Part shown: one piece after another, positions 11,027-23,083 of the stretch
Layout of the letters: each line of letters begins with the position of its first letter
How positions within the stretch are numbered: position 1 is the stretch's first letter
Source: Minwuia sp.
Lineage (GTDB): Bacteria > Pseudomonadota > Alphaproteobacteria > Minwuiales > Minwuiaceae
Assembly: GCA_029213165.1 (NCBI GenBank)
Contig: JARGNO010000012.1
Location: 1-64,000 of the forward strand
DNA length: 64,000 nucleotides
Direction: 5' to 3'
Made by a program: the position numbers and the translations under genes
Notes under the pieces: model-generated
Told to the model about the DNA's origin: nothing
The model's input: only the letters and a program-made list of their open reading frames with translations
Databases searched by the model: none

Positions 11027-11803
11027 CTAGTTTCCCGCGATCCTTACCGCTCCCAGGATCGGGCCGAAGCCGTCTTCCTGGACGAGGACGGCGCAGCCGT
11101 CGCGGCCCTCCGCCCAGACGGCCTGCATGTCGATGGGCAGGCTGAGGGCGGATTTGCCGTCCCAGGTGCCGACGCGCTCCATCTTTCGCACGACATTGTG
11201 GTAGGCCAGCATCTTGCCCCGGTTCTCGCCGCGCTGGATATCGACATCGTGGCGATTGTCGAAGGCAACGAGCCAGATGGTTGCGGGTGTATCCAGGTCA
11301 GCGGGCGCCAGATCAACCACCCACTGGCCCTTGCCGGATCCCTTGTGGGTTGAAACATCAACCATCGGACGGCTGGCCGTGGCCTTGATCGCGGCCTCGA
11401 CTGCGCTCTTGTCATGGCCGACGACCTGTTCCTTGCCGCCGATCACCAGTTGCGGCGTGTAGACATAGCGTCCGCCGACACGGCTGACGTAGCTGCGCTG
11501 GCGCTGGCCCGACTCCGGCATCGCGAAGGTGTCGTGCCAGCCGATGTAGTCCCAGTAGTCGACGTGAAAGCTGAAGCCCAGCACATCGTCGCGCTTCACC
11601 AGTTCACCCAGCAGTTCATCGGCGGGGGGACAGGAGTTGCAGCCCTGGCTGGTGAAGAGTTCCACCACGATCAGGGGCTTGTCGGCCGCACGTGCATCCG
11701 GTGCGGCCACCAGCATGCCAAGGCCGACTGTCGCCAGCATGATGGCAGCGGTGATGCCGCGTCGTGTGCGGCCAGTGAGTCTGTTCAAGAGGTGATTTCG
11801 CAT
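11027..11803 (-). CDS. DUF1223 family secreted thioredoxin-fold protein
   Basis: 258 residues with a signal peptide (basic start MRNHLLNRLTGRTRR, hydrophobic segment to ARAADK near residue 40) and a mature domain beginning PLIVVELFTSQGCNSCPPAD. The CNSC motif after a beta strand is the thioredoxin-like active site of DUF1223. Further family blocks are VDYWDYIGWHDTFA and YTPQLVIGG. It should act in the periplasm, perhaps in thiol redox, but no substrate is known. It follows acnA in the same direction with a stable hairpin between them. Confidence 0.85.
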   Translation of the reverse strand: MRNHLLNRLTGRTRRGITAAIMLATVGLGMLVAAPDARAADKPLIVVELFTSQGCNSCPPADELLGELVKRDDVLGFSFHVDYWDYIGWHDTFAMPESGQRQRSYVSRVGGRYVYTPQLVIGGKEQVVGHDKSAVEAAIKATASRPMVDVSTHKGSGKGQWVVDLAPADLDTPATIWLVAFDNRHDVDIQRGENRGKMLAYHNVVRKMERVGTWDGKSALSLPIDMQAVWAEGRDGCAVLVQEDGFGPILGAVRIAGN

Positions 11804-11827
11804 GCTGCGAAGGTAGGCGGCAGCCGG

Positions 11828-11865
11828 GGGGGCGACGAGTCACTTGTCGGTGAAATATCGCCCCC
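11828..11865. terminator. Two-tier hairpin after acnA
   Basis: Outer stem GGGGGCGA / TCGCCCCC (11828-11835 with 11858-11865) encloses an inner TCAC/GTGA stem (11840-11843 with 11850-11853). It lies 26 bases past the acnA stop and just before the DUF1223 gene. It could end or attenuate acnA transcription, although no U-tract follows. Confidence 0.45.
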
Positions 11866-11890
11866 TCGCGCTTTCGTTACGCCGCCTTGA

Positions 11891-14563
<2,673 letters not shown>

Positions 14564-14772
14564 AAGCCAGCTCCTCTTCCCAAGAATTCATGAAACCCGA
14601 ACCATCGACGGGCGACCCCCCATGCGGACGGCGGCGCCGGAAACCGGCCTCCCGTGTCGTCCCGCAACAGTCGCTCGCGCCGATAATAGACGAAGCAGTG
14701 TCCGTATTCTTGCAATATTTACGTGACGTTCGGCAAGTCGGGGCGGGAAGTTTCCATCTCTGCGGGCCACGG

Positions 14773-14808
14773 AAAATGCCGACCGCGCCTGTTTGACGCG
14801 ACCGGCAT
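14773..14808 (-). terminator. Rho-independent terminator of wrbA
   Basis: On the minus strand, 25 bases after the wrbA stop, ATGCCG pairs with CGGCAT and the stem continues inward through two G-U and four G-C pairs, giving about 12 bp, with a nine-base loop. It is followed by TTTT. The region between it and the acnA start (14564-14772) holds the acnA promoter region; no other feature was seen there. Confidence 0.7.
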
Positions 14809-14832
14809 CCCCGGTTCCGGTGCCTCGTGGCC

Positions 14833-15435
14833 TCAGGCAGCCAGCTTTGCCGCCGTTCGGGCCACATGCGCACCCTGGAATCGCGCGCCCTCCAGTTCGA
14901 CTTCCGATGGCTGGCGGGAGCCGTCACCGTCCGCCAGCGTCGTTGCGCCATAGGGTGAACCGCCCTTGACCTCGTCGAGGCCCATCTGCCCCTGGAAGCT
15001 GTAGGGCAGTCCGACGATGACCATCCCCTGATGCAGCAGCGTGGTGTGGAATGACAGGATCGTGCTTTCCTGGCCGCCGTGCTGGCTGGCGGAGGAGACG
15101 AAGACGCTGCCGACCTTGCCCACCAGCTTGCCCTGCATCCAGAGCCCGCCGGTCTGGTCGAGGAAGTTCCGCATCTGTGCGGCCATCATGCCGAAGCGGG
15201 TCGGCGTCCCGAAGATCACGGCGTCGTAGTCCGCGAGTTCCGATGGTTCGGCGATGGGGGCTGCCTGATCGAGCTTGATCCCTGCGTTCCTGGCCGCATC
15301 TTCCGGCACCAGTTCCGGCACCCGCTTGACGGTGACTTCGGTTCCTTCGACGGAGCCTGCGCCGTCGGCAATTGCATTGGCCATGCTTTCGATATGGCCA
15401 TAAGAGCTGTAGTAGAGCACCAGTACCTTGGTCAT
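14833..15435 (-). CDS. wrbA: NAD(P)H:quinone oxidoreductase, WrbA family flavoprotein
   Basis: Flavodoxin-fold FMN enzyme that reduces quinones by two electrons. 200 residues from [19 protein letters not shown], where YYSSYGHIE is the FMN phosphate loop. Other WrbA blocks: [19 protein letters not shown] and [16 protein letters not shown]. The longer frame to 15615 adds 60 residues that do not match the family and lack a ribosome site. Single gene with its own terminator, divergent from znuC. Confidence 0.95.
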   Translation of the reverse strand: MTKVLVLYYSSYGHIESMANAIADGAGSVEGTEVTVKRVPELVPEDAARNAGIKLDQAAPIAEPSELADYDAVIFGTPTRFGMMAAQMRNFLDQTGGLWMQGKLVGKVGSVFVSSASQHGGQESTILSFHTTLLHQGMVIVGLPYSFQGQMGLDEVKGGSPYGATTLADGDGSRQPSEVELEGARFQGAHVARTAAKLAA

Positions 15436-15638
15436 TTTTCCCGGATCCTTCCGTTGGGGTGTTCGATGGGGTTCCATCTGTTCGGTACGGGCCGGTTTGG
15501 CAGGGGTACGCTGACGAAATTGCCGAAGCGATGGCTCTGGCGGCACTGAATTGGCAGTTAATATGTTGAATTTACTTATGTTTCCGGGATGTAAACAATG
15601 TGTTTCGCGGGGCATGGCTTGACGTGCAGGGCAACGGG

Positions 15639-16502
15639 ATGGGTGCAGCAGCCGTGATCGGCGGGCAGGAGAATGGCACTGGTGGCCGCCACTTGCTGGC
15701 CCACGCGCGGGCGCTGGAGGTCCGGTTTGGCGGGCGTCCGGTTCTGAGCGGTGTCGATATGGAGATCGCCGCCGGAGAGATCGTGACCATCATCGGGCCG
15801 AACGGCTCCGGCAAGACAACCCTGGTGAAGGCGCTGCTTGGCCTGATCCCTGCTGCGCGTGGCAGCGCGCAACTGGTTCCGGGCACCCGGATCGGCTACG
15901 TCCCGCAACGCTTCAGCGTCGATGCTGTGCTGCCACTCCGGGTCGACCGGCTGATGACACTGACGGCACCGGCGTCTGCCAGTGCCATCGGAGCCGCGCT
16001 GGAGCGGGTTGGCGTCTCGCATCTTCGGCGTGCGGATGTCGCGAGCCTGTCCGGTGGCGAGACGCAGCGTGTGCTGCTTGCCCGCGCATTGCTGCGGCAA
16101 CCGGACCTGCTGGTTCTGGATGAGCCTGTCCAGGGTGTCGATTTTGCCGGCGAGGCAGCGCTCTATGCACTGATCGGAGAGCTTCGCGACGAGATGGGGC
16201 TTGGAGTGCTGATGGTGTCGCATGATCTGCATGTGGTCATGGCCGCAACCGATCAGGTGCTTTGTCTGAACGGTCATATCTGCTGTGCCGGTGTGCCGTC
16301 CGATGTCTCCCGCCATCCCGAATTCCTGCGCCTCTTCGGGCGTCAGGCCGCGGCCACGCTTGCCGTCTACCGGCACGATCACGATCACGACCATGATCTG
16401 CACGGACATGTGGTCGCCGATGATGCGGACGGCGACACCGCGTCCGGCCATCATCATGGACATGATCACCATTCCCACCGTCCGCAGTCAGGGCATGAGT
16501 GA
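15639..16502 (+). CDS. znuC: ZnuC-like zinc/manganese ABC transporter ATPase with His-rich tail
   Basis: ATPase of a metal-uptake ABC transporter. Walker [10 protein letters not shown], signature [15 protein letters not shown] and Walker [14 protein letters not shown] are all present. After the ATPase domain comes an unusual C-terminal tail of about 45 residues rich in His-Asp (HDHDHDHD, then [10 protein letters not shown]), probably a zinc-binding buffer or sensor. ATG at 15639 has AGGG upstream; a GTG at 15600 is in frame. TGATG overlap links it to znuB. The partner binding protein znuA is not in the cluster. Confidence 0.88.
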   Translation: MGAAAVIGGQENGTGGRHLLAHARALEVRFGGRPVLSGVDMEIAAGEIVTIIGPNGSGKTTLVKALLGLIPAARGSAQLVPGTRIGYVPQRFSVDAVLPLRVDRLMTLTAPASASAIGAALERVGVSHLRRADVASLSGGETQRVLLARALLRQPDLLVLDEPVQGVDFAGEAALYALIGELRDEMGLGVLMVSHDLHVVMAATDQVLCLNGHICCAGVPSDVSRHPEFLRLFGRQAAATLAVYRHDHDHDHDLHGHVVADDADGDTASGHHHGHDHHSHRPQSGHE

Positions 16503-17314
16503 TGCTGGATGATTTCCTGGTGCGGGCGCTGCTTGGCGGTGTGATGGTGGCGCTGGTTGCGGGACCGTTGGGGTGCTTCGTGGTCTGGCGGCGCATGGCC
16601 TATTTCGGTGACACCATGGCGCATTCCGCGCTGCTGGGCGTATCGCTCGGGCTGTTGCTGTCCGTGCAGCCGGTCGTCGGTGTCGCGGTGGTGGTGGTCA
16701 TGGCCGCACTGGCCCTGTTCTGGCTCGAGCGCTTCAGATGGCTGGCCAGTGACACCGCGCTCGGCATGCTGGCGCATGGAAGCCTGGCGGTGGGGCTGGT
16801 TGTGGCATCCACGGTACCCGGTCTGCGGATCGACCTGATGAGCTACCTGTTCGGCGACATCCTGGCCATCGGGCAGCAGGATCTGGCCTGGATCGCTGCC
16901 GGTGCCTTGATCACCATGCTGACACTGGCGCTGATCTGGCGCGACCTGCTGGCCGCGACGGTGCAGGCCGATCTGGCGAAGGCGGAGGGCGTGCCGGTCG
17001 CACGGGTGCGACTGGTCTTTGCCTTGCTTGTGGCCCTGCTGATTGCGGCGGCGATGAAGGTCGTCGGGATCCTGCTGGTTACGGCCCTGCTGATCATTCC
17101 TGCCGCGGCGGCGCGCCGGGTGAGCGGCTCGCCGGAGGTCATGGCCCTCATCTCCGCCATGCTGGGGGCTGTCTCGGTCGCCGGGGGGCTGGCGCTGTCA
17201 CTCTGGATCGATTCACCTTCCGGACCCAGCATCGTCCTGTCGGCCCTCGCCCTTTTCGTGCTGGTGATTGCCGGAACAGGACTGATCGCAGGCGGCACTG
17301 ACAGACGACGGTGA
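16502..17314 (+). CDS. znuB: ZnuB-like metal ABC transporter permease
   Basis: Inner-membrane permease with about eight hydrophobic segments, 270 residues, ABC-3 family. Typical blocks: MAYFGDTMAHSALLGVSLGL near the N-terminus and MKVVGILLVTALLIIPAAAA near residue 185. Its ATG overlaps the znuC TGA by one base, so the two are translationally coupled. Metal specificity (Zn or Mn) is inferred from the partner ATPase and the neighbouring His-rich genes. Confidence 0.93.
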   Translation: MLDDFLVRALLGGVMVALVAGPLGCFVVWRRMAYFGDTMAHSALLGVSLGLLLSVQPVVGVAVVVVMAALALFWLERFRWLASDTALGMLAHGSLAVGLVVASTVPGLRIDLMSYLFGDILAIGQQDLAWIAAGALITMLTLALIWRDLLAATVQADLAKAEGVPVARVRLVFALLVALLIAAAMKVVGILLVTALLIIPAAAARRVSGSPEVMALISAMLGAVSVAGGLALSLWIDSPSGPSIVLSALALFVLVIAGTGLIAGGTDRRR

Positions 17315-17364
17315 AACGATATAGAGTGCCGTTGCAACACGCACTTCTGCTCTGGGAGGAGTAC

Positions 17365-18006
17365 ATGCGGTCACGAATTTTCGCGGGCTTCCTGCTCCTG
17401 ACAGGCATCTCCGTGGCGACAGGTGCGCTGGCGCATCCGCATGTGTGGATCGACAGCTCCGCCCGGTTCCAGTTCGACAGGTCCGGTCAGGTCAGTGCCG
17501 TCACGATCATCTGGCGGTTCGACGACCTCTACTCGGCCTTTGCCATTCAGGGGGCTGACGGGGATCAGGATGGCATCACCACGGCGGAGGACCTGACCGC
17601 CCTCGGCAGCATCAATGTCGATTACCTGAAGCAGTGGGGGTATTTCACCGACATTCTGGCAGATGGCGAGAAAGTCGCTGTCGGCACGGTCGACAGTTTC
17701 AGCAATGTGAATGACGACGGCATCCTGGTGTTCAGCTTCACGCTGCCACTGGCCACCCCGGTCGATCCCCGCAGCCAGCGGCTGCGCATGTCCAGTGTCG
17801 ACCCGAGCTATTATATCGCGTTCCAGGATGACCCGGATCGGCCGGCAGTTGCCACGGGGACGGTTCCGGCGGACTGTCGTGTCATTACCTTCGGACCGGA
17901 TGAGACCCCGCAGACGGTGAGTGATTCCCTGGCGCTGAGTCTGGCTGCGGACAAGAGCTGGGCCTCCAGCTTTGCGCCAAAGGTTGCAATTGAATGTGGC
18001 GACTGA
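17365..18006 (+). CDS. DUF1007 family periplasmic protein
   Basis: 213 residues beginning with a signal peptide ([23 protein letters not shown]) and the family motif [14 protein letters not shown], whose histidines could bind metal. An Asp-rich stretch [13 protein letters not shown] resembles a calcium-binding loop. GGAGGAG sits four bases before the ATG at 17365. DUF1007 proteins are often found beside RcnA/NreB-like transporters, as here, where the next gene overlaps by 13 bases. It may act as the periplasmic partner of that transporter or, in the absence of znuA, serve the ABC system; both are inference. Confidence 0.8.
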   Translation: MRSRIFAGFLLLTGISVATGALAHPHVWIDSSARFQFDRSGQVSAVTIIWRFDDLYSAFAIQGADGDQDGITTAEDLTALGSINVDYLKQWGYFTDILADGEKVAVGTVDSFSNVNDDGILVFSFTLPLATPVDPRSQRLRMSSVDPSYYIAFQDDPDRPAVATGTVPADCRVITFGPDETPQTVSDSLALSLAADKSWASSFAPKVAIECGD

Positions 18007-19064
18007 CAGTTCGCCGCCTGCCTCTGCTGCTCCTGCTGTTCGGCTGGCTGGGTGTCGCCGGGTCGGCGGCACTGGCGCAACAGCCCTCACCCTTTCAGAT
18101 GCCGGGTAAACCTGCCGCTGCCGAACCGGCGCGTGAGCCGGGAATGTACCAGCGGCTGATGTTCCAGGTCCGGCAGGTCCAGTCGGAGCTGTATCGCGAA
18201 CTGTCGCTCGGCGTGCGCGCCCTGAAAAAGGACTACAGCCTTTCCACGGCCTGGGGCCTGATCGTGATCAGCCTTCTTTACGGCGTGTTCCATGCGGTGG
18301 GGCCGGGACATGGCAAGGCCGTCATCACGTCCTATCTGCTCGCCAACGAACGCGCGGTTCGCCAGGGCATCGTGCTCTCCCTGCTGTCGTCCCTGATGCA
18401 GGGGGTCACGGCGGTGGTCCTCGTCATCGGTGGTGCCTGGGCCTTCGACCTGGCCGGTCAGCGGTTGCTCGACAGCGCCTGGTCCATGGAGCAGTTCAGT
18501 TTTGGCCTGATCGCCGCGGTGGGCCTGTTCATGGTCTGGCAGGTGCTGACCGGGCGCGGGCACCATCACCACGGTCATGACCACCACGAAGATCACGACC
18601 ATGAACACGGCCACGACCACGGCCACGACCACGACCACGGCCACGACCACGACCACGACCACGACCATGGCCACGACCATGGGCATCTGGCTCTGCCACC
18701 GGCCGGTGGCGAGGGTCAGGGACTGACGTTTCGCCGCGCCGTGCCGATCATCCTGGCCGTTGGCATCAGGCCCTGTGGCGGGGCCTTGATCGTGCTCGTC
18801 TTTGCCTTGACCAACGGGCTGGTGTTTGCCGGCATCGGGGCCACCTTTGCGATGTCTCTGGGCACCGGACTGACGGTCTCGGTCCTTGCCATCCTGACCC
18901 TGACATCGAAGGGACTTGTACTGCGTTTCGCCCGGCGGGACATGGCATGGGCAGGCCGCGTCGAGACTGGGTTGCGGCTGTTCGGCGGGCTGGCACTTCT
19001 GGCCTTCGGTGCCCTGTTCCTGCTGGCCAGCATCGGTGCGCCGCGCTCGCCCTTCGGTATCTGA
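17994..19064 (+). CDS. RcnA/NreB-like nickel-cobalt (or zinc) membrane transporter with long His loop
   Basis: 356-residue integral membrane protein of the high-affinity Ni/Co transporter superfamily. A signal-like first helix precedes a periplasmic linker; motifs [15 protein letters not shown] (near residue 100) and [20 protein letters not shown] (near residue 262) are diagnostic. Residues 190-231 form a cytoplasmic loop composed almost only of His, Asp and Gly. Overlaps the DUF1007 gene by 13 bases and ends the operon started by znuC. Direction of transport cannot be decided; RcnA homologs export. Confidence 0.85.
   Translation: MWRLTVRRLPLLLLLFGWLGVAGSAALAQQPSPFQMPGKPAAAEPAREPGMYQRLMFQVRQVQSELYRELSLGVRALKKDYSLSTAWGLIVISLLYGVFHAVGPGHGKAVITSYLLANERAVRQGIVLSLLSSLMQGVTAVVLVIGGAWAFDLAGQRLLDSAWSMEQFSFGLIAAVGLFMVWQVLTGRGHHHHGHDHHEDHDHEHGHDHGHDHDHGHDHDHDHDHGHDHGHLALPPAGGEGQGLTFRRAVPIILAVGIRPCGGALIVLVFALTNGLVFAGIGATFAMSLGTGLTVSVLAILTLTSKGLVLRFARRDMAWAGRVETGLRLFGGLALLAFGALFLLASIGAPRSPFGI
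18561..18686 (+). repeat. Low-complexity His/Asp/Gly codon repeat inside the transporter gene
   Basis: About 126 bases made of near-identical CAC-GAC, CAT-GGC and GGC-CAC units encoding the His-rich loop. The tract is prone to slippage in steps of three codons, which would change loop length without breaking the frame. Confidence 0.85.
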
Positions 19065-19138
19065 GTCTCCGTCCGGCTTGCCGCTGAAGCTATCTGCCCG
19101 TCATACTGCCCCGGTCAATCTCGGGGAGGATGAAGGAC

Positions 19139-19936
19139 ATGGCAGACACCGCCTGGAACGTGACGGAACCGGAGACCTATGACTGGAAGGCCATTGTCGA
19201 TGGCCTGAACCAGTATCTCAGGCTGCGCACCACACCCATCGGCATGAAACTTTTCAGCAAGGCCGAGGAAATGGAGGCGGTGCCGCGCATCCGGCGGCCG
19301 CGCGCGATCCACACGACGGATCAGATTGTCGGACAGGCGTCCCGGCTTGGCTGGACGGTCGGCATCACGATGGCGGACCTGGTCGGCGCGCAGTGCGGTG
19401 CCGTCATCGGTCTGCGTCCGCAGGATGATGAGTGGCAGTCAGGCAAGGGCATGGTTGGCGTCTGGTACGAGACGGAGACCGACACCCGCGCGCACCAGGG
19501 GGCGATGAATGTCGTTCCCGCCGGTAAGTACGAGGCCATGGCCTGCTCGCCGCTGGTGGCGGGACGCCTGAACCCGCCGGATATTGCCCTGATCTATGCG
19601 ACACCGGCGCAGATGATCCTGTTCATCAATGGTCTGCAGTGGGCGGGATACCGGAAGCTTGACTGGGCCTGCGTGGGGGAGAGTTCCTGCGCCGACAGCT
19701 GGGGCCGGGCTTTGAGTACCGGCGAACCCAGCCTGTCGATCCCCTGCTTCGCGGAGCGGCGCTACGGCGGTGTGATGGAGGATGAACTGCTGATGGCCAT
19801 CCCGCCGAAGTTCCTGCCGAAGGTCATCGACGGCCTGGCCCACCTGTCCGGCAACGGCCTGCGCTACCCCATCCCGCAGTATGGCATCCAGATGGACGTA
19901 CGCGCCGGCATGTCCGCATCCTACGGCGACCGTTAG
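19139..19936 (+). CDS. DUF169 family protein
   Basis: 265 residues from MADTAWNVTEPETYDW. Matches the DUF169 (COG2043) family: LRLRTTPIGMKLF near the N-terminus, GAQCGAVIGL, then CVGESSCADSW and IPCFAERRYGGVMEDELLMA with several conserved cysteines that might hold a metal or cluster. No biochemical function is known. AAGGA lies just upstream of the chosen ATG; the ATG three codons earlier is too close to its GGGGAGG. Single gene, ended by a strong shared hairpin facing argC. Confidence 0.75.
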   Translation: MADTAWNVTEPETYDWKAIVDGLNQYLRLRTTPIGMKLFSKAEEMEAVPRIRRPRAIHTTDQIVGQASRLGWTVGITMADLVGAQCGAVIGLRPQDDEWQSGKGMVGVWYETETDTRAHQGAMNVVPAGKYEAMACSPLVAGRLNPPDIALIYATPAQMILFINGLQWAGYRKLDWACVGESSCADSWGRALSTGEPSLSIPCFAERRYGGVMEDELLMAIPPKFLPKVIDGLAHLSGNGLRYPIPQYGIQMDVRAGMSASYGDR

Positions 19937-19950
19937 GCAGCAAGATCAAA

Positions 19951-20014
19951 GGCAAGCTCTTGCCATGACTGTGATTTCCACTCTTGGGCGCGGAATGTGC
20001 CGCAAGAGTGGAAA
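19951..20014. terminator. Strong bidirectional hairpin between DUF169 gene and argC
   Basis: ATTTCCACTCTTG (19974-19986) is perfectly complementary to CAAGAGTGGAAAT (20003-20015), a 13-bp stem with a 16-base loop. A smaller inverted repeat GGCAAG-CT-CTTGCC precedes it at 19951-19964. Placement between two convergent stop codons and A/T bases at the stem foot on both strands suggest a terminator serving both genes. Confidence 0.7.
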
Positions 20015-20032
20015 TACGGTCATCGGCCCTGA

Positions 20033-21094
20033 TCAAGGGAACAGGGCGATCTGCTCGATGCCGGTGGTCTCGGGGAAGCCGAACATCAGGTTCATGTTCT
20101 GGATTGCCTCGCCCGACGACCCCTTCACCAGATTGTCGATCACCGCCACGACGATGGCGCGCCCCGGAATCCGGTCGGCGTAGAGGCCGACCTGGCAGTA
20201 GTTGGAGCCGCGCACGTTGCGGGTGGCAGGTGCGACACCCTCCGGCACCAGATTGATGAACGGCTCGTCCGCATAGCGCGCGGCCAGCGTCTGGCGCAGG
20301 TCAGCAACCGTCGCCCCGCCAACCATCCGCACGTAGCAGGTACACAGCTCGCCCCGGTTCATCGGCATCAGGTGCGGCGTGAAGTTGACATGGGTATCCG
20401 CGCCGCCCGCAGCCTTGGCGATCTCCTGCTCGATCTCAGGTGCATGCCGGTGGGTGCCGACGGAATAGGGATGAATGCCCTCGCCGACCTCGCAGAACAG
20501 CAGGTTCTCCTTCAGGCCACGCCCGGCGCCGGATACGCCCGACTTTGCGTCGATGATCACGTCGGCCACATCCACCTGACCCGCGGCGGCGAGCGGCACC
20601 AGACCAAGCAACGCGGCGGTGGGATAGCAGCCCGGATTGGCCACCAGCCGTGATGACTTCACGCCTTCGCGGTAGAACTCCGGCAGGCCATAGACCGCCA
20701 TCGGCTGGATCTCCGGCGCATAGTGCTCGTGTCCGTACCATTCGGCATAGACGGCCGGGTCATCCAGCCGGAAATCGGCGGAAAGATCGACGACCCGGAT
20801 CCGGTCGTTCTCCGTCAGGATCTGTTTCACGATGTTCTGCGTGGTACCGTGCGGCAGGCCGCAGAAGACCACATCGGCGTCGGCTGTCGGCCAGTCGATT
20901 TCCTCGACGCTGACCAGTTTCGGCAGATCAAGGCCGATCAGATGCGGAAAGACTTCCGCGATCTGCTTGCCGGCATGCCGGTCGGCGGTCATGAAGCTGA
21001 TCTCGACATTCGGATGGCGGACGAGCAGTCGCACCAGGTCGCCGCCTGTGTAGCCGCTTGCCCCCAGAATGCCTGCCTTGATCACCTTCGCCAT
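20033..21094 (-). CDS. argC: N-acetyl-gamma-glutamyl-phosphate reductase
   Basis: Third enzyme of arginine synthesis, NADPH-dependent. 353 residues, longer-type ArgC. NADP-binding GILGASGYTGGDLVRLL at the N-terminus, active-site cysteine in VANPGCYPTAALLGL, and catalytic histidine in GTHRHAPEIEQEI. Single gene read leftward; divergent from the AEC transporter gene. Confidence 0.97.
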   Translation of the reverse strand: MAKVIKAGILGASGYTGGDLVRLLVRHPNVEISFMTADRHAGKQIAEVFPHLIGLDLPKLVSVEEIDWPTADADVVFCGLPHGTTQNIVKQILTENDRIRVVDLSADFRLDDPAVYAEWYGHEHYAPEIQPMAVYGLPEFYREGVKSSRLVANPGCYPTAALLGLVPLAAAGQVDVADVIIDAKSGVSGAGRGLKENLLFCEVGEGIHPYSVGTHRHAPEIEQEIAKAAGGADTHVNFTPHLMPMNRGELCTCYVRMVGGATVADLRQTLAARYADEPFINLVPEGVAPATRNVRGSNYCQVGLYADRIPGRAIVVAVIDNLVKGSSGEAIQNMNLMFGFPETTGIEQIALFP

Positions 21095-21250
21095 TGTTCC
21101 TGTCCCGATCTGTCGCTGCGTCCATGCAGCCGCCGGGTTTTACGGGACTGCAGGGCAGTGTTGCAAGCGGCCACTGTCAATTCCCTCCGACAGCGAAACC
21201 GGATAGCTTCCGCCGCGCCGCGCTGAAGCCGGTCCTGCCCGGGAGACGAA

Positions 21251-22189
21251 ATGGAACCGATCCTGAATATCGTGCTGCCTGTCTTTGCCATCGTGGGCGC
21301 AGGATATCTGTGCGGTATACGCGGCATTCTGGGGCAGGACAGTTCGGTTGCGCTGAACAGTTTCGTCTACTGGGTGGCGTTGCCTGCCATGCTGTTCCGC
21401 GCCATGGCGACGGTGGACCTGCAACGGGTCTTCAATCCGGATTTCTTCCTCGGCTTTCTGGGAGCCATCATCCTGATCGGGGCGGTGACCACGCTGGCGG
21501 CATGCCTGCTGTTCCGGCGCAACCTGGCCGAGGCTGCGATCCACGCCATGAACGGGGTCTATGGCAATTCAGGCTACATGGGCATTCCGCTGGCGCTGAC
21601 GGCATTCGGGGAAGTGGCGGCACTGCCCGCAATCGTTGCCACGGTCATAAATACCGCGCTGGTGGTGGGGGTCGCGATTTTCCTGATCGAGTTCGGCAGC
21701 AAGGGCGGTGGCAACCCGCTGCGGGTGCTGGGCAACGTGCTGTCGGCAATGGCGCGCAACCCGATGCTGGTGGCCCCGGTCCTGGGGCTGTGCTGGGCCG
21801 CGACCGGCATTGCGTTGCCTGTCCCCGTCGATGCCTTCACCAATATCCTCGGCGTTGCCGCAGGGCCGTGCGCGCTGTTCGCCATCGGCCTGTTCATGGT
21901 CGGCAAACCCCGAAGTGAGGGGCGGGTCGAAGTTGGTGTGATGACGTTGACCAAGCTGGTGGTCCAGCCGCTGGTCACGGCACTGATGGTGCTGGTGATC
22001 TTGCCGGTCGATCCCCTGTGGGCGAAGGTCGCGATCCTGATGGCGGCACTACCGACCGGGGCAGGCAGTTTCGTGCTGGCGCAGGCGTATGGTGTCTACG
22101 TGCTGCGTACCTCGTCCATGATCCTGACCAGCACGGTTCTCTCGGTCGCGACGATCTCGGTCTTCTTCCTGTTCTTTCCGCCGCTCTGA
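21251..22189 (+). CDS. AEC family transporter (auxin efflux carrier-like)
   Basis: 312-residue membrane protein with about ten hydrophobic segments, family of malonate/malate and small-anion carriers. Starts MEPILNIVLPVFAIVGAGYL and has the conserved NGVYGNSGYMGIPLALTAFG in the first half and a repeat-related LPTGAGSFVLAQAYGVY in the second. Substrate unknown. It is divergent from argC and convergent with the methyltransferase gene, 22 bases apart. Confidence 0.85.
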   Translation: MEPILNIVLPVFAIVGAGYLCGIRGILGQDSSVALNSFVYWVALPAMLFRAMATVDLQRVFNPDFFLGFLGAIILIGAVTTLAACLLFRRNLAEAAIHAMNGVYGNSGYMGIPLALTAFGEVAALPAIVATVINTALVVGVAIFLIEFGSKGGGNPLRVLGNVLSAMARNPMLVAPVLGLCWAATGIALPVPVDAFTNILGVAAGPCALFAIGLFMVGKPRSEGRVEVGVMTLTKLVVQPLVTALMVLVILPVDPLWAKVAILMAALPTGAGSFVLAQAYGVYVLRTSSMILTSTVLSVATISVFFLFFPPL

Positions 22190-22211
22190 GCGGCAGGGGA
22201 CGCGGTTTCGG

Positions 22212-23030
22212 TCAGGTCGTGACGGCCCAGAGACTGCTTTCCAGAACCGGGACCGGACGCGGGATGAAGCCTGCCAGCTGCGCGACATCATCAGCCATGT
22301 GATCCAGGCAGAAGCGGCTGCCGAACAGGACGCGCAGCCTGCCGCCACCCAGCAGCGGTGCCACCCCGTTCTGTTCGTTGTAGCCGCGCAAAATCCAGTC
22401 CTGCGGATAGCCGCCCGGCAGGAAGATGTCATGGATGTGGACCAGCACACCGGCGGGCAGGGCGGGAATGACGTTGTTGAGCAGGTGGTCCACATCGCTG
22501 CCCGGCATCATGATGTGGCTGGAATCAATGGCCAGCAGGTCGCCCGCGGCCAGACCGGCGAAGCTGTCAGTCGGCGCGGCCTGAACCACTGTCTGCTGGA
22601 TGCGGATACCCAGGTCACGGATATCGGCACGCGGCGCCGGATCGATCGCCAGAATGTCAGTGGTGAGACCCCCGTCATCCGCCGCGCGTTTCATGAACCG
22701 CGTCGAATGGCCGGACCCTACCTCGACGATCCGGGCCGGGCGGTGATGGCGGACCATGCAATAGGCGGCTGCGGCGTCGAGGCCGCCGAACCAGTCCTGC
22801 AGCCAGCGCGGCCGTGCCGTGTCATCGGTGGCCGAGATCGCCAGCAGGTCCGCGCGATGGTCGCGGATCTCCTGCAACAGGCTGAGGCAGTCAGGCCGCG
22901 CGGCATGGAACAGGTCCGCAATAGCGGGATAGGCGACGGCGGGCGCGGGCGATGGCATCGCGACCTCCGCCGCGTGGCGGTAGGGGATGAACCAGCCCTG
23001 CGGATCGCCGTCCATGGTCGCCGCTGCCAT
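22212..23030 (-). CDS. Class I SAM-dependent methyltransferase (Methyltransf_24 type)
   Basis: 272 residues from the first ATG. SAM-binding motif I is ARIVEVGSGHSTRFM, followed by LAIDPAPRADI and the DLLAIDSSHIMMPGSDVDHL and VLVHIHDIFLPGG segments typical of the family. Target unknown. The coding look of the sequence upstream of the ATG (FAARVRL just before it) and a CTG overlapping the stop of the preceding gene suggest the protein may start further upstream, at about 23087. It follows the MBL-fold gene in the same direction. Confidence 0.78.
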   Translation of the reverse strand: MAAATMDGDPQGWFIPYRHAAEVAMPSPAPAVAYPAIADLFHAARPDCLSLLQEIRDHRADLLAISATDDTARPRWLQDWFGGLDAAAAYCMVRHHRPARIVEVGSGHSTRFMKRAADDGGLTTDILAIDPAPRADIRDLGIRIQQTVVQAAPTDSFAGLAAGDLLAIDSSHIMMPGSDVDHLLNNVIPALPAGVLVHIHDIFLPGGYPQDWILRGYNEQNGVAPLLGGGRLRVLFGSRFCLDHMADDVAQLAGFIPRPVPVLESSLWAVTT

Positions 23031-23083
23031 CAGGCGGACGCGCGCGGCAAAATCCGGCTTCCCGGTGCTCGTAGGCTTGGTGC

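Noticed and set aside
15540-15610. Zur operator before znuC
   Set aside because: The region contains TGTTT-N9-AAACA and some AT-rich sequence but nothing close to the alphaproteobacterial Zur palindrome.
18561-18686. CRISPR array or tandem repeat element
   Set aside because: The repetition is codon-level and in frame with the His-rich loop; there are no spacers of constant length and no cas genes.
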